Of a DNA stretch of 64,000 nt, positions 35,801-44,723 are shown piece after piece. Within the stretch, counting starts at the first letter, position 1; every line of letters starts with the position of its first letter. The DNA lies in contig CAZFRM010000005.1 in the NCBI GenBank assembly GCA_964521255.1, positions 134,972 through 198,971 of the forward strand, in the 5' to 3' direction. This DNA comes from ZC4RG29 sp964521255. GTDB taxonomy: Bacteria; Bacteroidota; Bacteroidia; Cytophagales; Cyclobacteriaceae. The position numbers were made by a program, and so were the translations under genes. Below the pieces are notes generated by a model, which was given only the letters and a program-made list of their open reading frames with translations, searched no databases and was not told where the DNA came from.

Positions 35801-36544
35801 ACTGGCGCAAGTGTTGTGCGGTTGTCTGCGGGCAGCTCACTTGTGCCTATCATGCTGTCAGTCTCCAGACTGACGAAGTCTCATATCAGCCTCACCTCCA
35901 TCACCGTTTCTTTCAACCGAGCGTAATTCCCGGCACTGCTGTACAAATACTCTTCCGGATAACGTACAATTCCGGCATCAACCGGGTTGTTATGAATATA
36001 ATTTAACCGCTGTTCAAGCTTCTCATTGGTATTAAGTTCCACCGGATGATTGTGCTGCTGCCAGAACTGGTAGCGTGTGTTGTTACTATTCCGGGTCCCA
36101 GCTCTTTCAAAAAGCCAAAGCAACAATTCTTTCCTGCTCTCCTGTGGATTGTCAGCAACAGCATTAATTATCTTCAATGAAGTGTATTTTTTAATGTCCC
36201 TGATTATATCTTCCAGCTTTTGTGATCCATAACCTGAAACGATCATATTGAACGTGATTGCTCATGATGCAATAGGCATATACGTGAAGTCCTTTATTTT
36301 GCTGACAGTAGCGGATACTATCCAGAAATATATCCCGGTATTCCTTCCGGGTAAATACATCAAGCCAGTAAATGATAGTGAAGGTAACAAAATATACAGC
36401 TTCCTGATCGCGGATCTTGTATTTGCGGCTCATAACAAATAACGGGTAACTTGAAGAACAAATATATTCGCAAGTCCGAAGACTTACAACATAATGGGCA
36501 CAAGTGAACATCGCACTTGCCAGCCGCACAACACTTGCGCCAGT
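35801..36544 (-). mobile_element. RAYT transposase unit flanked by inverted REP sequences
   Basis: ACTGGCGCAAGTGTTGTGCGG at 35801 recurs as exact complement ending at 36544. Adjoining TCAC TTGTGCC and GTCTCCAGACTGAC-like palindromes continue the symmetry. Between them lies a REP-associated tyrosine transposase gene with one frameshift. It interrupts the module 4 toxin. Confidence 0.8.
35881..36433 (-). pseudogene. REP-associated tyrosine transposase (IS200/IS605-like Y1), frameshifted
   Basis: ATG at 36433 gives MSRKYKIRDQEAVYFVTFTI, the usual RAYT start, and YCIMSNHV of the HUH motif. An extra A near 36247 shifts the frame, after which MIVSGYGSQKLEDIIRDIKK and LNYIHNNPVDAGIVRYPEEY SSAGNY (C-terminal RAYT motifs) continue to 35881. 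Inactive as written unless frameshifting occurs. Similar elements spread REP palindromes. Confidence 0.85.
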
Positions 36545-36586
36545 CATTCAAAGAACACTTAGACCAGGTGGGGGTTGTCCCATGCC

Positions 36587-36611
36587 CACGTTAGTGTTCT
36601 TCATCAACGTG
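36587..36611 (-). repeat. AAGAA-loop hairpin 1
   Basis: On the minus strand the arms CACGTTGATG and CACTAACGTG surround AAGAA; the arms pair with two mismatches. Followed by GGGC. Located 19 bp beyond the SUKH gene end. One of five related hairpins at module boundaries. Confidence 0.55.
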
Positions 36612-36629
36612 CAAGAGTGATTTCACTCC

Positions 36630-37202
36630 TTATTCATACTTCCAGTATCTATCATTGAATGCTTTACGGATTTTACCATTATCAACATCCTGGGCATAAT
36701 GGGATAAAGTTTTTGATTCAAATCCTCTGACAAATTCAAAAATATTGGCGCTTAATTTTAGATGGGTTTCGCTATTTCCCCAATCCCAGGCTACGCGCCA
36801 AATTTGATCAAGGTTATCGGTTCTCATACCCAAGTAGATACCAATATCCTCAGATGTTCTACCTATTCCCAATAACCCGTATTCAAGCCACTCTTTTTCC
36901 TTTCTCCATGTGGATTCATGATCTTTTAAAATTTCTTCGAGATCATAAAACTCCCAAGGGTTAATCGGATCAGGATCGTCTTTTGTAGGAGCATACACAA
37001 TACTTTCTAAAGGAACGACCAAACCTGGTTCATTAATTACTTGTATCGACTCCTTTCTAAAGTTTTCATTTTTCAGTTCAAAATGCTCCAGGAAAAATCT
37101 GAATACTGGCGGAAAAGTTATCCGATATTGGTTTTCGAGTTGATCAATATCAACCCTGTCATTCCATTTTCTACTGGGTATAAAATCAAAACCTTGTTTC
37201 AT
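36630..37202 (-). CDS. SMI1/KNR4 (SUKH) family immunity protein (module 5)
   Basis: 190 aa. IDQLENQYRITFPPVFRFFL is the SUKH N-terminal helix signature, LLGIGRTSEDIGIYLGMR and WRVAWDWGNSETHLKLSANI follow as in SMI1/KNR4 proteins. It begins 6 bp after the WHH nuclease toxin's stop codon. SUKH proteins are the commonest immunity partners of HNH/WHH toxins, so it should neutralise that nuclease in the cytoplasm. Confidence 0.85.
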   Translation of the reverse strand: MKQGFDFIPSRKWNDRVDIDQLENQYRITFPPVFRFFLEHFELKNENFRKESIQVINEPGLVVPLESIVYAPTKDDPDPINPWEFYDLEEILKDHESTWRKEKEWLEYGLLGIGRTSEDIGIYLGMRTDNLDQIWRVAWDWGNSETHLKLSANIFEFVRGFESKTLSHYAQDVDNGKIRKAFNDRYWKYE

Positions 37203-37208
37203 AACTTT

Positions 37209-39494
37209 TTAAAATGGTGATTCATATAATCCCTTTAAACTTCGTTCGACTATCGTCTTTCCACCTGTATGAGGGGTGACACTGTGTACATTATCCGATA
37301 AAACAGGCATCATAGTCTTACCATCTTGATGATGATGCCATGTATATTTTTTCCATTCGCCATTAGTTTTTATTAAGACAGGACTTCCACTTTCTGTGAG
37401 TATTTGAATATTTTCCTTCCCAAATTTTTTAATAGCAGCGTTATTAGCAATAGCAAAATCTTTAACATAGTTCCCTGTCATATCTTCAGTTTTTACCCAG
37501 TAATCTTTTCCTGGCGTATGATTTCTAAAATCCGGGAAACCATCTTTATCAAATTCAATTTTAACACCCTTACTGTTGGTATAGGAATATGAACTCTCCG
37601 CATTTGCAGGAATTCGTTCAGTCTTTTTAGGACTATTGATTTGTTTCTGCGCATTAAATTCATCAACCTTATTTAAGAAGTCAACATCATTTCTCTTGGA
37701 AGCTAATGGAGAATTATCAACAGTCTTCCAAGAGTCAATTAAATCCGTTTTCTTGGCAACGGCATTCAGTAGTTCATCACTGCCATCAATATCCTTAATA
37801 AACCGGGTAATCTGATCAGGATCGGTAAGTTTTTCTTTGATCGCCTTTACAACCGCCTCACGCGCTTCCTTGCCCAGTTTCTTGAGCAGGTCTTCCAGCA
37901 TTTCAAGGATCTTCGCTCCCCCTAACAATTCCAGCAATACCGAGGATACATCCAGCGATGCTTCGTGCATCATCACATTGCCACCGCCAGCGTATTTATT
38001 TTTCTTGTCTGCAAAAAAGTCGGTGGCCGCACTCTGTATCTTCGGCCAGCTTACCTCTTTAACGGTATTGACCAACTGCGTTCTTACTTCTTCCTTCGTT
38101 GCTATGTCATAACCAAAAGAAACAAGCTGGGGTATTTCCATCACCTTGGCTACTATGGCATCGCCACCGCCAGAAGCAATACCATTGGTAGGGTCATGGA
38201 AAGGGGAAGCGCTGTACTGATCTGACTTGGTATCGTCCCATAATCTTACAGGAGTTTGGCCTGTCTCATAGGTTTCGCGGCCCATGTCATAAGTAGTGGC
38301 AACACCACCTACAGTAGCTTTCAAGGCTGATTTGAAATTAGAAGCTAACGCACTCCAGCCCTGCGTGCCCTTGCTGTCAAGATTGGCAATAACATCATTG
38401 ATTGTTTTCTTTGCCTCCGTTATGATCTTCTGCTTGTCGGCCGGTTTGGTGAGCTTTGATTTTTTGCTCTCCTGAAATACTTTGCTTTCATTCAGACCGT
38501 GCCGGATGTATAGACAACCGGAGTTATCATCATAGTGCATCCAGATGCCATACGATGCATCATCAAAATTTCCATTGTTAAATTTGTTCTTTAGAGTTTC
38601 AAATATGGCCGAACCTTCAAGCGTAGCTTGTGTAAGATTCGCGTTGCCCGTAAAGTAGGTTTTGATGGAATGACCATAAGCCTGGCTAAATTCATTCAGG
38701 TAGTTTTTAATCTCATCCCGAACCTCCTGGGGAAGCCCTGCATAGTCTTCGAGTCCATCTTCTTTAAATACCTCACCCTGTAATGCGCTTTCGGGCAATG
38801 CAAGGTTAACGTTATTGCATATTTTGTTGGGAAACTGGTTATTCAGGCCAGCATAATAAACCGACAATGCAACTTCGTATTCTTTTAAAAAGTCCCGAAT
38901 GAGTTGCTCTGCAACTACGCATTCATTTGAACCTGTCGAAACTTCCCGTTCAATATGATAGAATTTATCTAATGATAAGAGGTTTGCGTCCGCATAACGC
39001 CTGGTTAACCTTCCAATGACCTTGCTATCGGTTACGGCAACAATAAAAAACCTGATATTATTATTTGCTGGAATCTTTTGTAATTCTGTTTGAACATTCT
39101 CGTTATATTGAATTGAATTATAATCCACAACATAGATCCGGGTATCTATTGTCGCAGGAACATTTGATACTTTTGCCTGCTCTGGTTCTAAATTCTTTTC
39201 TAAGTCAGGGCATTTTTCGTTGACTTCATTGCTAATTGTAATCGTGCTGTTATTCGCAAAAATTTCCTGAAGAGTGTTCATTAAGCTTTGAGCAAATGCT
39301 GTAACCGTACTGTTACCCATCTCACTCTTCTCATCCCCTTCAAACACACTCACCAGCATGGCCGGGTCGTGCATCACATCCCACTGCCACTTGGCGAGGT
39401 AGCCCCCGTTGTTGTAGTCCATCAGGTTGTCAGTAGCGTCTGACCCGGCATGGTAGGTGAGCTTCCGATCGCGGCAGAACCTGAATTTTGCCAC
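37209..39494 (-). CDS. Polymorphic toxin with C-terminal WHH/HNH nuclease (module 5), N-terminally truncated
   Basis: 761 codons from GTG at 39494, but the first about 16 codons derive from an IS66 scar, so the natural N-terminus is missing. Then the shared core SDATDNLMDYNNGGYLAKWQ (126-bp repeat), a long linker (including a pre-toxin helical region around residues 380-620), and a C-terminal tip with YTWHHHQDGKTMM...VHSVTPHTGG, the WHH subclass of HNH/Endo VII nucleases. Predicted DNase tip. Immunity is the SUKH gene 6 bp downstream. Without a secretion leader it is probably silent. Confidence 0.8.
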   Translation of the reverse strand: MAKFRFCRDRKLTYHAGSDATDNLMDYNNGGYLAKWQWDVMHDPAMLVSVFEGDEKSEMGNSTVTAFAQSLMNTLQEIFANNSTITISNEVNEKCPDLEKNLEPEQAKVSNVPATIDTRIYVVDYNSIQYNENVQTELQKIPANNNIRFFIVAVTDSKVIGRLTRRYADANLLSLDKFYHIEREVSTGSNECVVAEQLIRDFLKEYEVALSVYYAGLNNQFPNKICNNVNLALPESALQGEVFKEDGLEDYAGLPQEVRDEIKNYLNEFSQAYGHSIKTYFTGNANLTQATLEGSAIFETLKNKFNNGNFDDASYGIWMHYDDNSGCLYIRHGLNESKVFQESKKSKLTKPADKQKIITEAKKTINDVIANLDSKGTQGWSALASNFKSALKATVGGVATTYDMGRETYETGQTPVRLWDDTKSDQYSASPFHDPTNGIASGGGDAIVAKVMEIPQLVSFGYDIATKEEVRTQLVNTVKEVSWPKIQSAATDFFADKKNKYAGGGNVMMHEASLDVSSVLLELLGGAKILEMLEDLLKKLGKEAREAVVKAIKEKLTDPDQITRFIKDIDGSDELLNAVAKKTDLIDSWKTVDNSPLASKRNDVDFLNKVDEFNAQKQINSPKKTERIPANAESSYSYTNSKGVKIEFDKDGFPDFRNHTPGKDYWVKTEDMTGNYVKDFAIANNAAIKKFGKENIQILTESGSPVLIKTNGEWKKYTWHHHQDGKTMMPVLSDNVHSVTPHTGGKTIVERSLKGLYESPF
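39323..39448 (-). repeat. 126-bp toxin-core repeat, copy 2
   Basis: Nearly identical to 32731-32856. Encodes the same SDATDNLMDYNNGGYL core. The upstream edge is directly joined to the IS66 scar. Confidence 0.85.
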
Positions 39495-39608
39495 TCATTG
39501 ATAGTGGCCTGCATTTGTTCTTGTGTCCGCTTCATGTAATTGTTTCTTCCCACAAAGCAACACATCAACTATCTTCGTGTAAAGATGTAGTTGGCCGGGT
39601 GCTTACAG
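39479..39608 (-). mobile_element. IS66-family 5' end remnant
   Basis: ATG at 39535 begins MKRTQEQMQATINEWQNSG, the typical first residues of the IS66 accessory/transposase small protein, then the sequence switches to toxin. Upstream reads GTAAGCACCCGG from 39606, resembling an IS66 terminus. The element is deleted after about 130 bp, fused to the module 5 toxin. Confidence 0.65.
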
Positions 39609-39624
39609 AGCGTTTAGAAGTTTA

Positions 39625-40131
39625 TTAAGTTTTTCCGCTCCTAACTAAAGATGCAAGTTCTACTATAAAGAAAAGAACAAACAATCCTATAATACCAAAT
39701 GCACCATAACGCAAGCTTAAATAACCACATGCGATGCCCTCTCCATCGCAAATCGGTTCATCCACCATGAATGTGACATATACATATAGGAACATAATGT
39801 GCAATAGATAAAACAAAGTAGAGGCAACCGGGTTACTGAATATTCTAAGTACCTTCAAAGCCACCCAATAGAGTAGTATCACTGTGAGAAGGATACCATA
39901 ATTCATAACCAAGTCGCCTACAAAATCATACCCCTGACTTGGCAACTTATGCAGAGCAACTTGCATTCCTAACAAAACTGTATTAACAATCATCAACACC
40001 GTCAATAGCATCGTTGCTATTGCTATTTTATACATAGTCGGCTCACGTCTATGTCGCTTCATTCTTTGACTATTCCAATAAATCAAAGCGACAGCAACAA
40101 CGCACAAAAAGCTTATAAACATATCAACCAT
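39625..40131 (-). CDS. Four-span membrane protein, putative immunity (module 6)
   Basis: 168 aa with four predicted membrane spans (MFISFLCVVAVALIYW, IAIATMLLTVLMIVNTVLL, ILLTVILLYWVALKVL, STLFYLLHIMFLYVYV) and a fifth near the C-terminus (FGIIGLFVLFFIVELASL). Begins 34 bp after the end of the start-less toxin frame 40166-40641, so it is likely the cognate immunity protein. A membrane immunity protein would imply a toxin that acts at the membrane, an inference only. Confidence 0.55.
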   Translation of the reverse strand: MVDMFISFLCVVAVALIYWNSQRMKRHRREPTMYKIAIATMLLTVLMIVNTVLLGMQVALHKLPSQGYDFVGDLVMNYGILLTVILLYWVALKVLRIFSNPVASTLFYLLHIMFLYVYVTFMVDEPICDGEGIACGYLSLRYGAFGIIGLFVLFFIVELASLVRSGKT

Positions 40132-40165
40132 AATCCTCTATTCGAAGGTACATCAGCAATTCTTG

Positions 40166-40641
40166 CTACACCGCTTGGGTATTTTCCTGAATATACTTAA
40201 TCCCTGTAGATTCTTGAATATCGGCAAACTGAGTGTATTTTCTTGAAACAATTTCGATATCAGGCTTATAAGAATCTAAACGCACATATTTAGAAGGGTC
40301 GTTTGGATTGACCAAATACACTTCATTGTTTGGATATGATGATGACCTTATTCTATTAAACTCGTTACCATCAAGTATTTTTTGTAACCAAACTGGTTTT
40401 TTATTTACCTGTGCTGATGTAGACAGAGCGTCAATTTGTTTCCACTCATCAAGTAATCCAAAATTATCTTCAAGTTGTTTTAAAGCATCGTCAGGAAGAT
40501 TTGCTACATCATAGGCAAACCTTGTTTTGGTTGCTTCATCTAAAGTATTGAGTTCCGTTTTTAGGTTTGATAATTCTAAGTTATCAAGTTTCGTGAGGAT
40601 TTTTTGCCAGTTCCCTGCCCCTTGTCCCTTGTTGGTGTTTC
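40166..40641 (-). pseudogene. Start-less toxin C-terminal domain (module 6)
   Basis: About 158 codons open with no ATG and no usable start. Reads NKGQGAGNWQKILTKLDNLE...DEWKQIDALSTSAQVNKKPV...FNRIRSSSYPNNEVYLVNPN DPSKYVRLDSYKPDIEIVSR KYTQFADIQESTGIKYIQE. Protein-like throughout, stop at 40166. It is fused upstream to the 170-bp linker repeat but in a different frame from the linker's NWFTEILVDEPRSFQP. The EIVSRK-TQ pattern resembles tips of other Bacteroidota toxins; activity not known. A displaced silent toxin module. Confidence 0.6.
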
Positions 40642-40810
40642 GGGTTGGAATGAGCGCGGCTCATCAACAAGGATTTCTGTGAACCAATTCTTCTAATTCC
40701 AACCTTCATCATACACCTAAGCATATTATTCTCCTATTTCAGTTTTTAATCTTGCGACAAAGTTTCTTGTATCAATTTGTTGTAGGTGAAGAACACCTGC
40801 AACGGCTGAG
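40641..40810. repeat. 170-bp linker repeat, copy 1
   Basis: Matches 44672-44841 with only scattered differences and no length change. On the minus strand it encodes the pre-toxin piece NWFTEILVDEPRSFQP. At its far end is an AAGAA-loop hairpin at 40778-40804 (arms TGTTGTAGGTG and CACCTGCAACG). On the plus strand a frame LRQSFLYQFVVGEEHLQRL continues to TAG near 40903. Fills most of the 40642-40925 gap. Confidence 0.85.
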
Positions 40811-40925
40811 AATTTTACTATATCGCAGTACGGTCTATGAAATTAAAAACGTGACCAAAAAACTTATCGATGCTTTTATTAATAAAAAGCTAATTCAAAA
40901 TTAGTACATTAAAAAAAGCCAGATG

Positions 40926-41357
40926 CTAGGCCTGGCTTTCTATTTTTTGTTTTAATTTTTTTATAGCAGCTTCCATTTCCGAGGACCACTCTTTTGAAAC
41001 TTCTTTACTATCATGATATACTTCGAGCAATTTTGTAGTATAATCAAATAAAATTTTCCTGAAGATACTTTGCTGGATGTTTGTGGAGCCAAAAACCTGA
41101 TGATATATCTCTGCTTCATCCTTCTTAATGCCCTTCGCATTTTGAATGTCTTCCCAATCCATAACTTCATAAGGGCGATACAAAGAAATCTCATTCACAA
41201 ATCCATCAGGTAAAATTGTGCTCTCTATTAATTCTGGGAATCGATTCAATTTAGTTGATGATAAAAAAAATTTTAAAGGTTCATTCTCTGGCGAAAGTTT
41301 TAATCCAATCTTCACTGTATTAGTATAGGGTGGATTCAATATTATTTGATAATTCAT
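40926..41357 (-). CDS. Putative immunity protein (module 7)
   Basis: 143 aa, soluble, with a charged helical C-terminus (EWSSEMEAAIKKLKQKIESQ). Starts two bases after the stop codon of the toxin at 41360, so translation is probably coupled. Family not recognised; role inferred from position. Confidence 0.6.
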   Translation of the reverse strand: MNYQIILNPPYTNTVKIGLKLSPENEPLKFFLSSTKLNRFPELIESTILPDGFVNEISLYRPYEVMDWEDIQNAKGIKKDEAEIYHQVFGSTNIQQSIFRKILFDYTTKLLEVYHDSKEVSKEWSSEMEAAIKKLKQKIESQA

Positions 41358-41359
41358 AA

Positions 41360-41998
41360 TTATTCAAAAAAGAATGAAGTAATTTTTCCATCTCTGTAAT
41401 ATCCGTGAATAACATATCCGTCTTTTGTAGAGCCATAAAACTCACTAAGTATATTACCGTTGTTTTTGTTAGCTACATCTTGAATGGCTTCCTTCAAACT
41501 CTGTTCAAGTTTAATGTCACTCCAAATAGCAGGATCATAAATAGTCTTCGCAAAACTTTTAGCTCCATCACCCTTCAAAGCCCCTGTGGTAACCATTGGG
41601 TTCTTAGTTCCATCAACTGCAGGTATTTTGTATTCAATTTGTCTTACACCAGGAACTGTCGGGTGCGGAACATCCTTCAAGATAACAATTTCTTCTACCT
41701 GATCTAGCGTCTTTCCTACAGCAACTTGGTAGTTCGGATTCCCTACAACTGAAATCTGTCTCACTTTTGCAAACTCTGCAGCATCATGGCATCCACCAAT
41801 GCCATTCGCCCTTGGCGTAGTTAAATCCCTGAACTTTATATGCTTAATTACGCCAGGAATATCCAGTTTACTAAAATCTACTACCGCATCAGTAACCTCC
41901 TCGATATTCTTCCCCTGCTTCTTAAAAATGTCCTTCAACGTCTCTATCCAATTTTCGACTGCAGTCCTGGCACTTGCAGAGAGGTTGGGCTTAGTCAA
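41360..41998 (-). CDS. Toxin tip, EndoU-like RNase candidate (module 7), shifted out of frame
   Basis: 212 codons from TTG at 41998. NGIGGCHDAAEFAKV resembles the first His motif and KTIYDPAIWSDIKL the C-terminal motif of bacterial EndoU-type RNase toxins (CdiA/polymorphic). The natural upstream continuation (ELYALYPSGKNLL) is in the frame of 41995-42516 shifted by one base, so a one-base loss near 42010 separates tip and pre-toxin. Without repair the TTG start is doubtful. Immunity gene directly follows. EndoU assignment is tentative. Confidence 0.5.
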   Translation of the reverse strand: MTKPNLSASARTAVENWIETLKDIFKKQGKNIEEVTDAVVDFSKLDIPGVIKHIKFRDLTTPRANGIGGCHDAAEFAKVRQISVVGNPNYQVAVGKTLDQVEEIVILKDVPHPTVPGVRQIEYKIPAVDGTKNPMVTTGALKGDGAKSFAKTIYDPAIWSDIKLEQSLKEAIQDVANKNNGNILSEFYGSTKDGYVIHGYYRDGKITSFFFE

Positions 41999-42597
41999 TA
42001 GGTTTTTGCCCGAGGGTAGAGTGCATACAATTCCTGCACATCACCTTCCGGCCCGGATGTTACCTGGAGGGTGTACGTATTTCCATTTCTCTCCGCTTTG
42101 TATTCTGTGCCTGTGGGGGTTTTGAAAATTACCCATTCAGGTTTTATGGTTTGATCTTTTATTTCTATAGCGGCACTTACTTTATCCGTCTGCCCGGCAG
42201 GCAAAAATTTCCAGGGAGCGTAATAATCCGTATAAAGTTTCTGGTACTTTCCTTTGATCAAAGAAATCCTGTTGTAGTACGTTTCCCATGTATCGAAAGC
42301 ATATTTGCCGTTGCCTTTGCTAAACGTAACAATGGCTTTGCTTCCATCCAGTTGGATGGGGTCAAAGCTGCCTGCGGTTAACGGTTGCCCTGCTTTACCC
42401 ACATAAGTGGCGACTGCTTTTTCGGATGTAACATTCCCGTACTGATCGGTTTCGGTTACTTTATCTACCTGGTAAACATTACCGTCCTTATCTTCAACAG
42501 TCATAGGGAATACCACTACCTTATTTCCTTCGTTACCCGTGCCTTCAAGGTATTGCTGGTTAATGGTGTGGGAAGTTCCTTCGCTGTCCGTAACTTG
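41995..42597 (-). pseudogene. Pre-toxin segment (module 7)
   Basis: Open without a start from about 42597: QVTDSEGTSHTINQQYLEGT then VVVFPMTVEDKDGNVYQVDK...YYNRISLIKGKYQKLYTDYY APWKFLPAGQTDK...TPTGTEYKAERNGNTYTLQV, to TGA at 41995. This is the beta-rich linker that precedes toxin tips in Bacteroidota polymorphic toxins. Joined by frameshift to the module 7 tip. Confidence 0.55.
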
Positions 42598-42851
42598 TTT
42601 TTAGCTAAATCAATATAATCTTGTATTTGGCTAAAACTTTGATTGCTATCTGGTACTTCTAAAATCTGTTTCCCTTGAAGTGTTTGACCATCTAAAACAG
42701 GATATTTGTTTGACCTTATTTTGGCTCCTGCAGAATATTTTGACTGCATTTCTTTAGGATACGTTTCCCAATCTGGCGCAGAAGTTTCTTCCGTGACTTT
42801 TAAAAATTCAATATGATGTACGAAATCTAAATGAAAGTTACTTTCGTACAC
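42516..42851 (-). pseudogene. Toxin-derived mosaic fragment
   Basis: Frame open to 42851, no ATG (GTG): HIEFLKVTEETSAPDWETYP ...ILEVPDSNQSFSQIQDYIDL AKNK, after which the sequence is in the wrong frame for the pre-toxin segment. Looks like the tail of another toxin tip joined to module 7 by recombination. No function can be given. The 42852-42981 interval after it shows nothing coding. Confidence 0.35.
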
Positions 42852-42981
42852 TAAGCTTCATCGATAGATCATCATTAGTACTAAGTTCCATCCAAAGCAT
42901 CTGCAACTTCTGTAAATCTTTATCAGCGAACAAAAGAAACTTTCGCACGAGGACAGATGCGCGCCAGACTGGGGGATTGCA

Positions 42982-43749
42982 TCATGCGTTTTGTTGATGC
43001 ACTAAATCTTTTGGATAATACTGACAATCAATAAAACTACTATCATCTAAGCCCATAATTTTTACAACCGCTGCCGTTTCAAAACTCCAGTAACCAAAAT
43101 AAGTATCATGTTTGCTTTTGTGGCTGTTGTACCAACCTGCTTCTTTATGATTTTTGTACCAGTCTTTTTCAATAAACACTTTTACTAATTTTTCCGCTTT
43201 TGATCTGTCTGTTTCAGTAATGGCTTGGCGTAACTTTTCAAAACAATCAGGCACTCCAAAAAAATCCTGATAACTTTCTCCTATTATTGATTGCCTGTCT
43301 TTTAGCTTCGCTCTAATGATAAATTCAAACAAATAATCCTTTACACTATCACGGTCTATTACTTCTACCAACTTCTTAAAATCTGGTTCCGATATATCGA
43401 GCAAATAACCTAAAGACAACATCCACAGCATTTCATCATAAGCAGAAAGGATATACTGCTTTAATATCTTATCTGCTGACAATTTCAAAGTCCATAGACC
43501 CACCCAATTCTCATTAGTAAAATTGAGTACATTATTAAACTCACTTTTAACATCGGCTATTGATTCTCCAAAAGAGTATTTTAAGATTGTCTTTACCAAT
43601 CTATTTGAACGAGACTTATCAAGTGAAAGAGCCATTCTTTCATTTGGAACTTCACCACTCTCTCTTCTCTGTTTAGATTGAGCCTGTACCTTATCTAACA
43701 AAGCAGAAAACCTTTGATAAAATTCTTTCTCTTTTATATTTTGTCTCAT
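42982..43749 (-). CDS. PoNi immunity protein (DUF1911 type, module 8)
   Basis: 255 aa. The C-terminal signature KSKHDTYFGYWSFETAAVVK followed by IMGLDDSSFIDCQYYPKDLV is that of the DUF1910/DUF1911 PoNi family, which neutralises PoNe DNases. The N-terminal helices (FYQRFSALLDKVQAQSKQRR) also fit. ATG at 43749 lies two bases after the toxin's stop codon at 43752. High confidence because both partners match. Confidence 0.88.
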   Translation of the reverse strand: MRQNIKEKEFYQRFSALLDKVQAQSKQRRESGEVPNERMALSLDKSRSNRLVKTILKYSFGESIADVKSEFNNVLNFTNENWVGLWTLKLSADKILKQYILSAYDEMLWMLSLGYLLDISEPDFKKLVEVIDRDSVKDYLFEFIIRAKLKDRQSIIGESYQDFFGVPDCFEKLRQAITETDRSKAEKLVKVFIEKDWYKNHKEAGWYNSHKSKHDTYFGYWSFETAAVVKIMGLDDSSFIDCQYYPKDLVHQQNA

Positions 43750-43751
43750 AA

Positions 43752-44723
43752 TTAAGGATTAAAATTTACAAAAATAACTGCAAAGTCATCGGTTGCCTCA
43801 GAAAATGTAACTGTCCCATTAGGAGCAACCTTTGCCCAAATTTTTCTGTAACCTTTATCCAATATGTCTTGCGCATTTTCAAACCCTACAGCATTTTCAA
43901 GTCTTTGAGAGCCCTCAATCCAACCTTTAGAGAGTTGTTTTCCATCAGCCGCAGTCTTTAGTGTTGAATATCCTGAGTACTTGGCTTCAATTATATAATA
44001 TTGTCCATCTTTTTTAAATACACCATCAATACCAGTCTCACCCCAACCATCTGTTAATGCAGATTTCCTTGTAGCATCTGCGTAAACTGACTTATCACCG
44101 GAATAGCTTGAAAGTAAATCCAGAACAATGTCTTCGTGAGATTCTGGTATTTGCGTAATGGCCCCTCCAAGTGCAATGATCTTTTTGATCACCTTTAGTT
44201 TCTGATCTACCGTCAAATAGCGACCTTCACAATTGACAATTTGCCTGATTAGCGTAATATCATTTTCTGAAAATGATTGCTTGCTTTCCAGTGTAGCCCA
44301 AACCTGACCGAAATAATCTTTTACGCTTTGCTGAGGCGGTAATAAATACGCTTTAAGGTCATCAAAGGGATTAAAGTCAGCATAGTAGGTTGGTGATACT
44401 TTGATAGTGAAAGTACCGAATGAAATTATTCCCTTTGCCGCATCTATTGTTGGATTTGATATTCCGCTTATAACATCAGTTTTACTCTTGGCTACCCAAT
44501 GACCACTTCGGATTTTTCTGACATCAACATGTTTTCCTGGGACTGCAATGCCATAGTCAAACATTACATAGTTTTCCTTGGCAATTTCGACTCCTTTGAA
44601 TTTTTCGGGCATTGGAATCTGGTCTTCTCCCGAAGCATAGGCACACCGAATCCTGCCCCTTGTTGGGGATTCGGGTTGGAATGAGCGCGGCTCATCAACA
44701 AGGATTTCTGTGAACCAATTCTT
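43752..44723 (-). CDS. PoNe-type DNase toxin tip (module 8), no natural start
   Basis: The frame is open from 44723 (after TAG) and includes the linker NWFTEILVDEPRSFQP of the 170-bp repeat. The first ATG is at 44612, giving 286 aa. PD-(D/E)xK nuclease core: GIDGVFKKDGQYYIIEAKYS with Asp196, Glu209 and Lys211 counted from that ATG. PoNe toxins are DNases delivered by type VI and related systems. No leader or secretion domain remains, and no ribosome-binding site was noticed before 44612. Followed by its PoNi gene. A silent donor module is likely. Confidence 0.82.
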   Translation of the reverse strand, partial: KNWFTEILVDEPRSFQPESPTRGRIRCAYASGEDQIPMPEKFKGVEIAKENYVMFDYGIAVPGKHVDVRKIRSGHWVAKSKTDVISGISNPTIDAAKGIISFGTFTIKVSPTYYADFNPFDDLKAYLLPPQQSVKDYFGQVWATLESKQSFSENDITLIRQIVNCEGRYLTVDQKLKVIKKIIALGGAITQIPESHEDIVLDLLSSYSGDKSVYADATRKSALTDGWGETGIDGVFKKDGQYYIIEAKYSGYSTLKTAADGKQLSKGWIEGSQRLENAVGFENAQDILDKGYRKIWAKVAPNGTVTFSEATDDFAVIFVNFNP

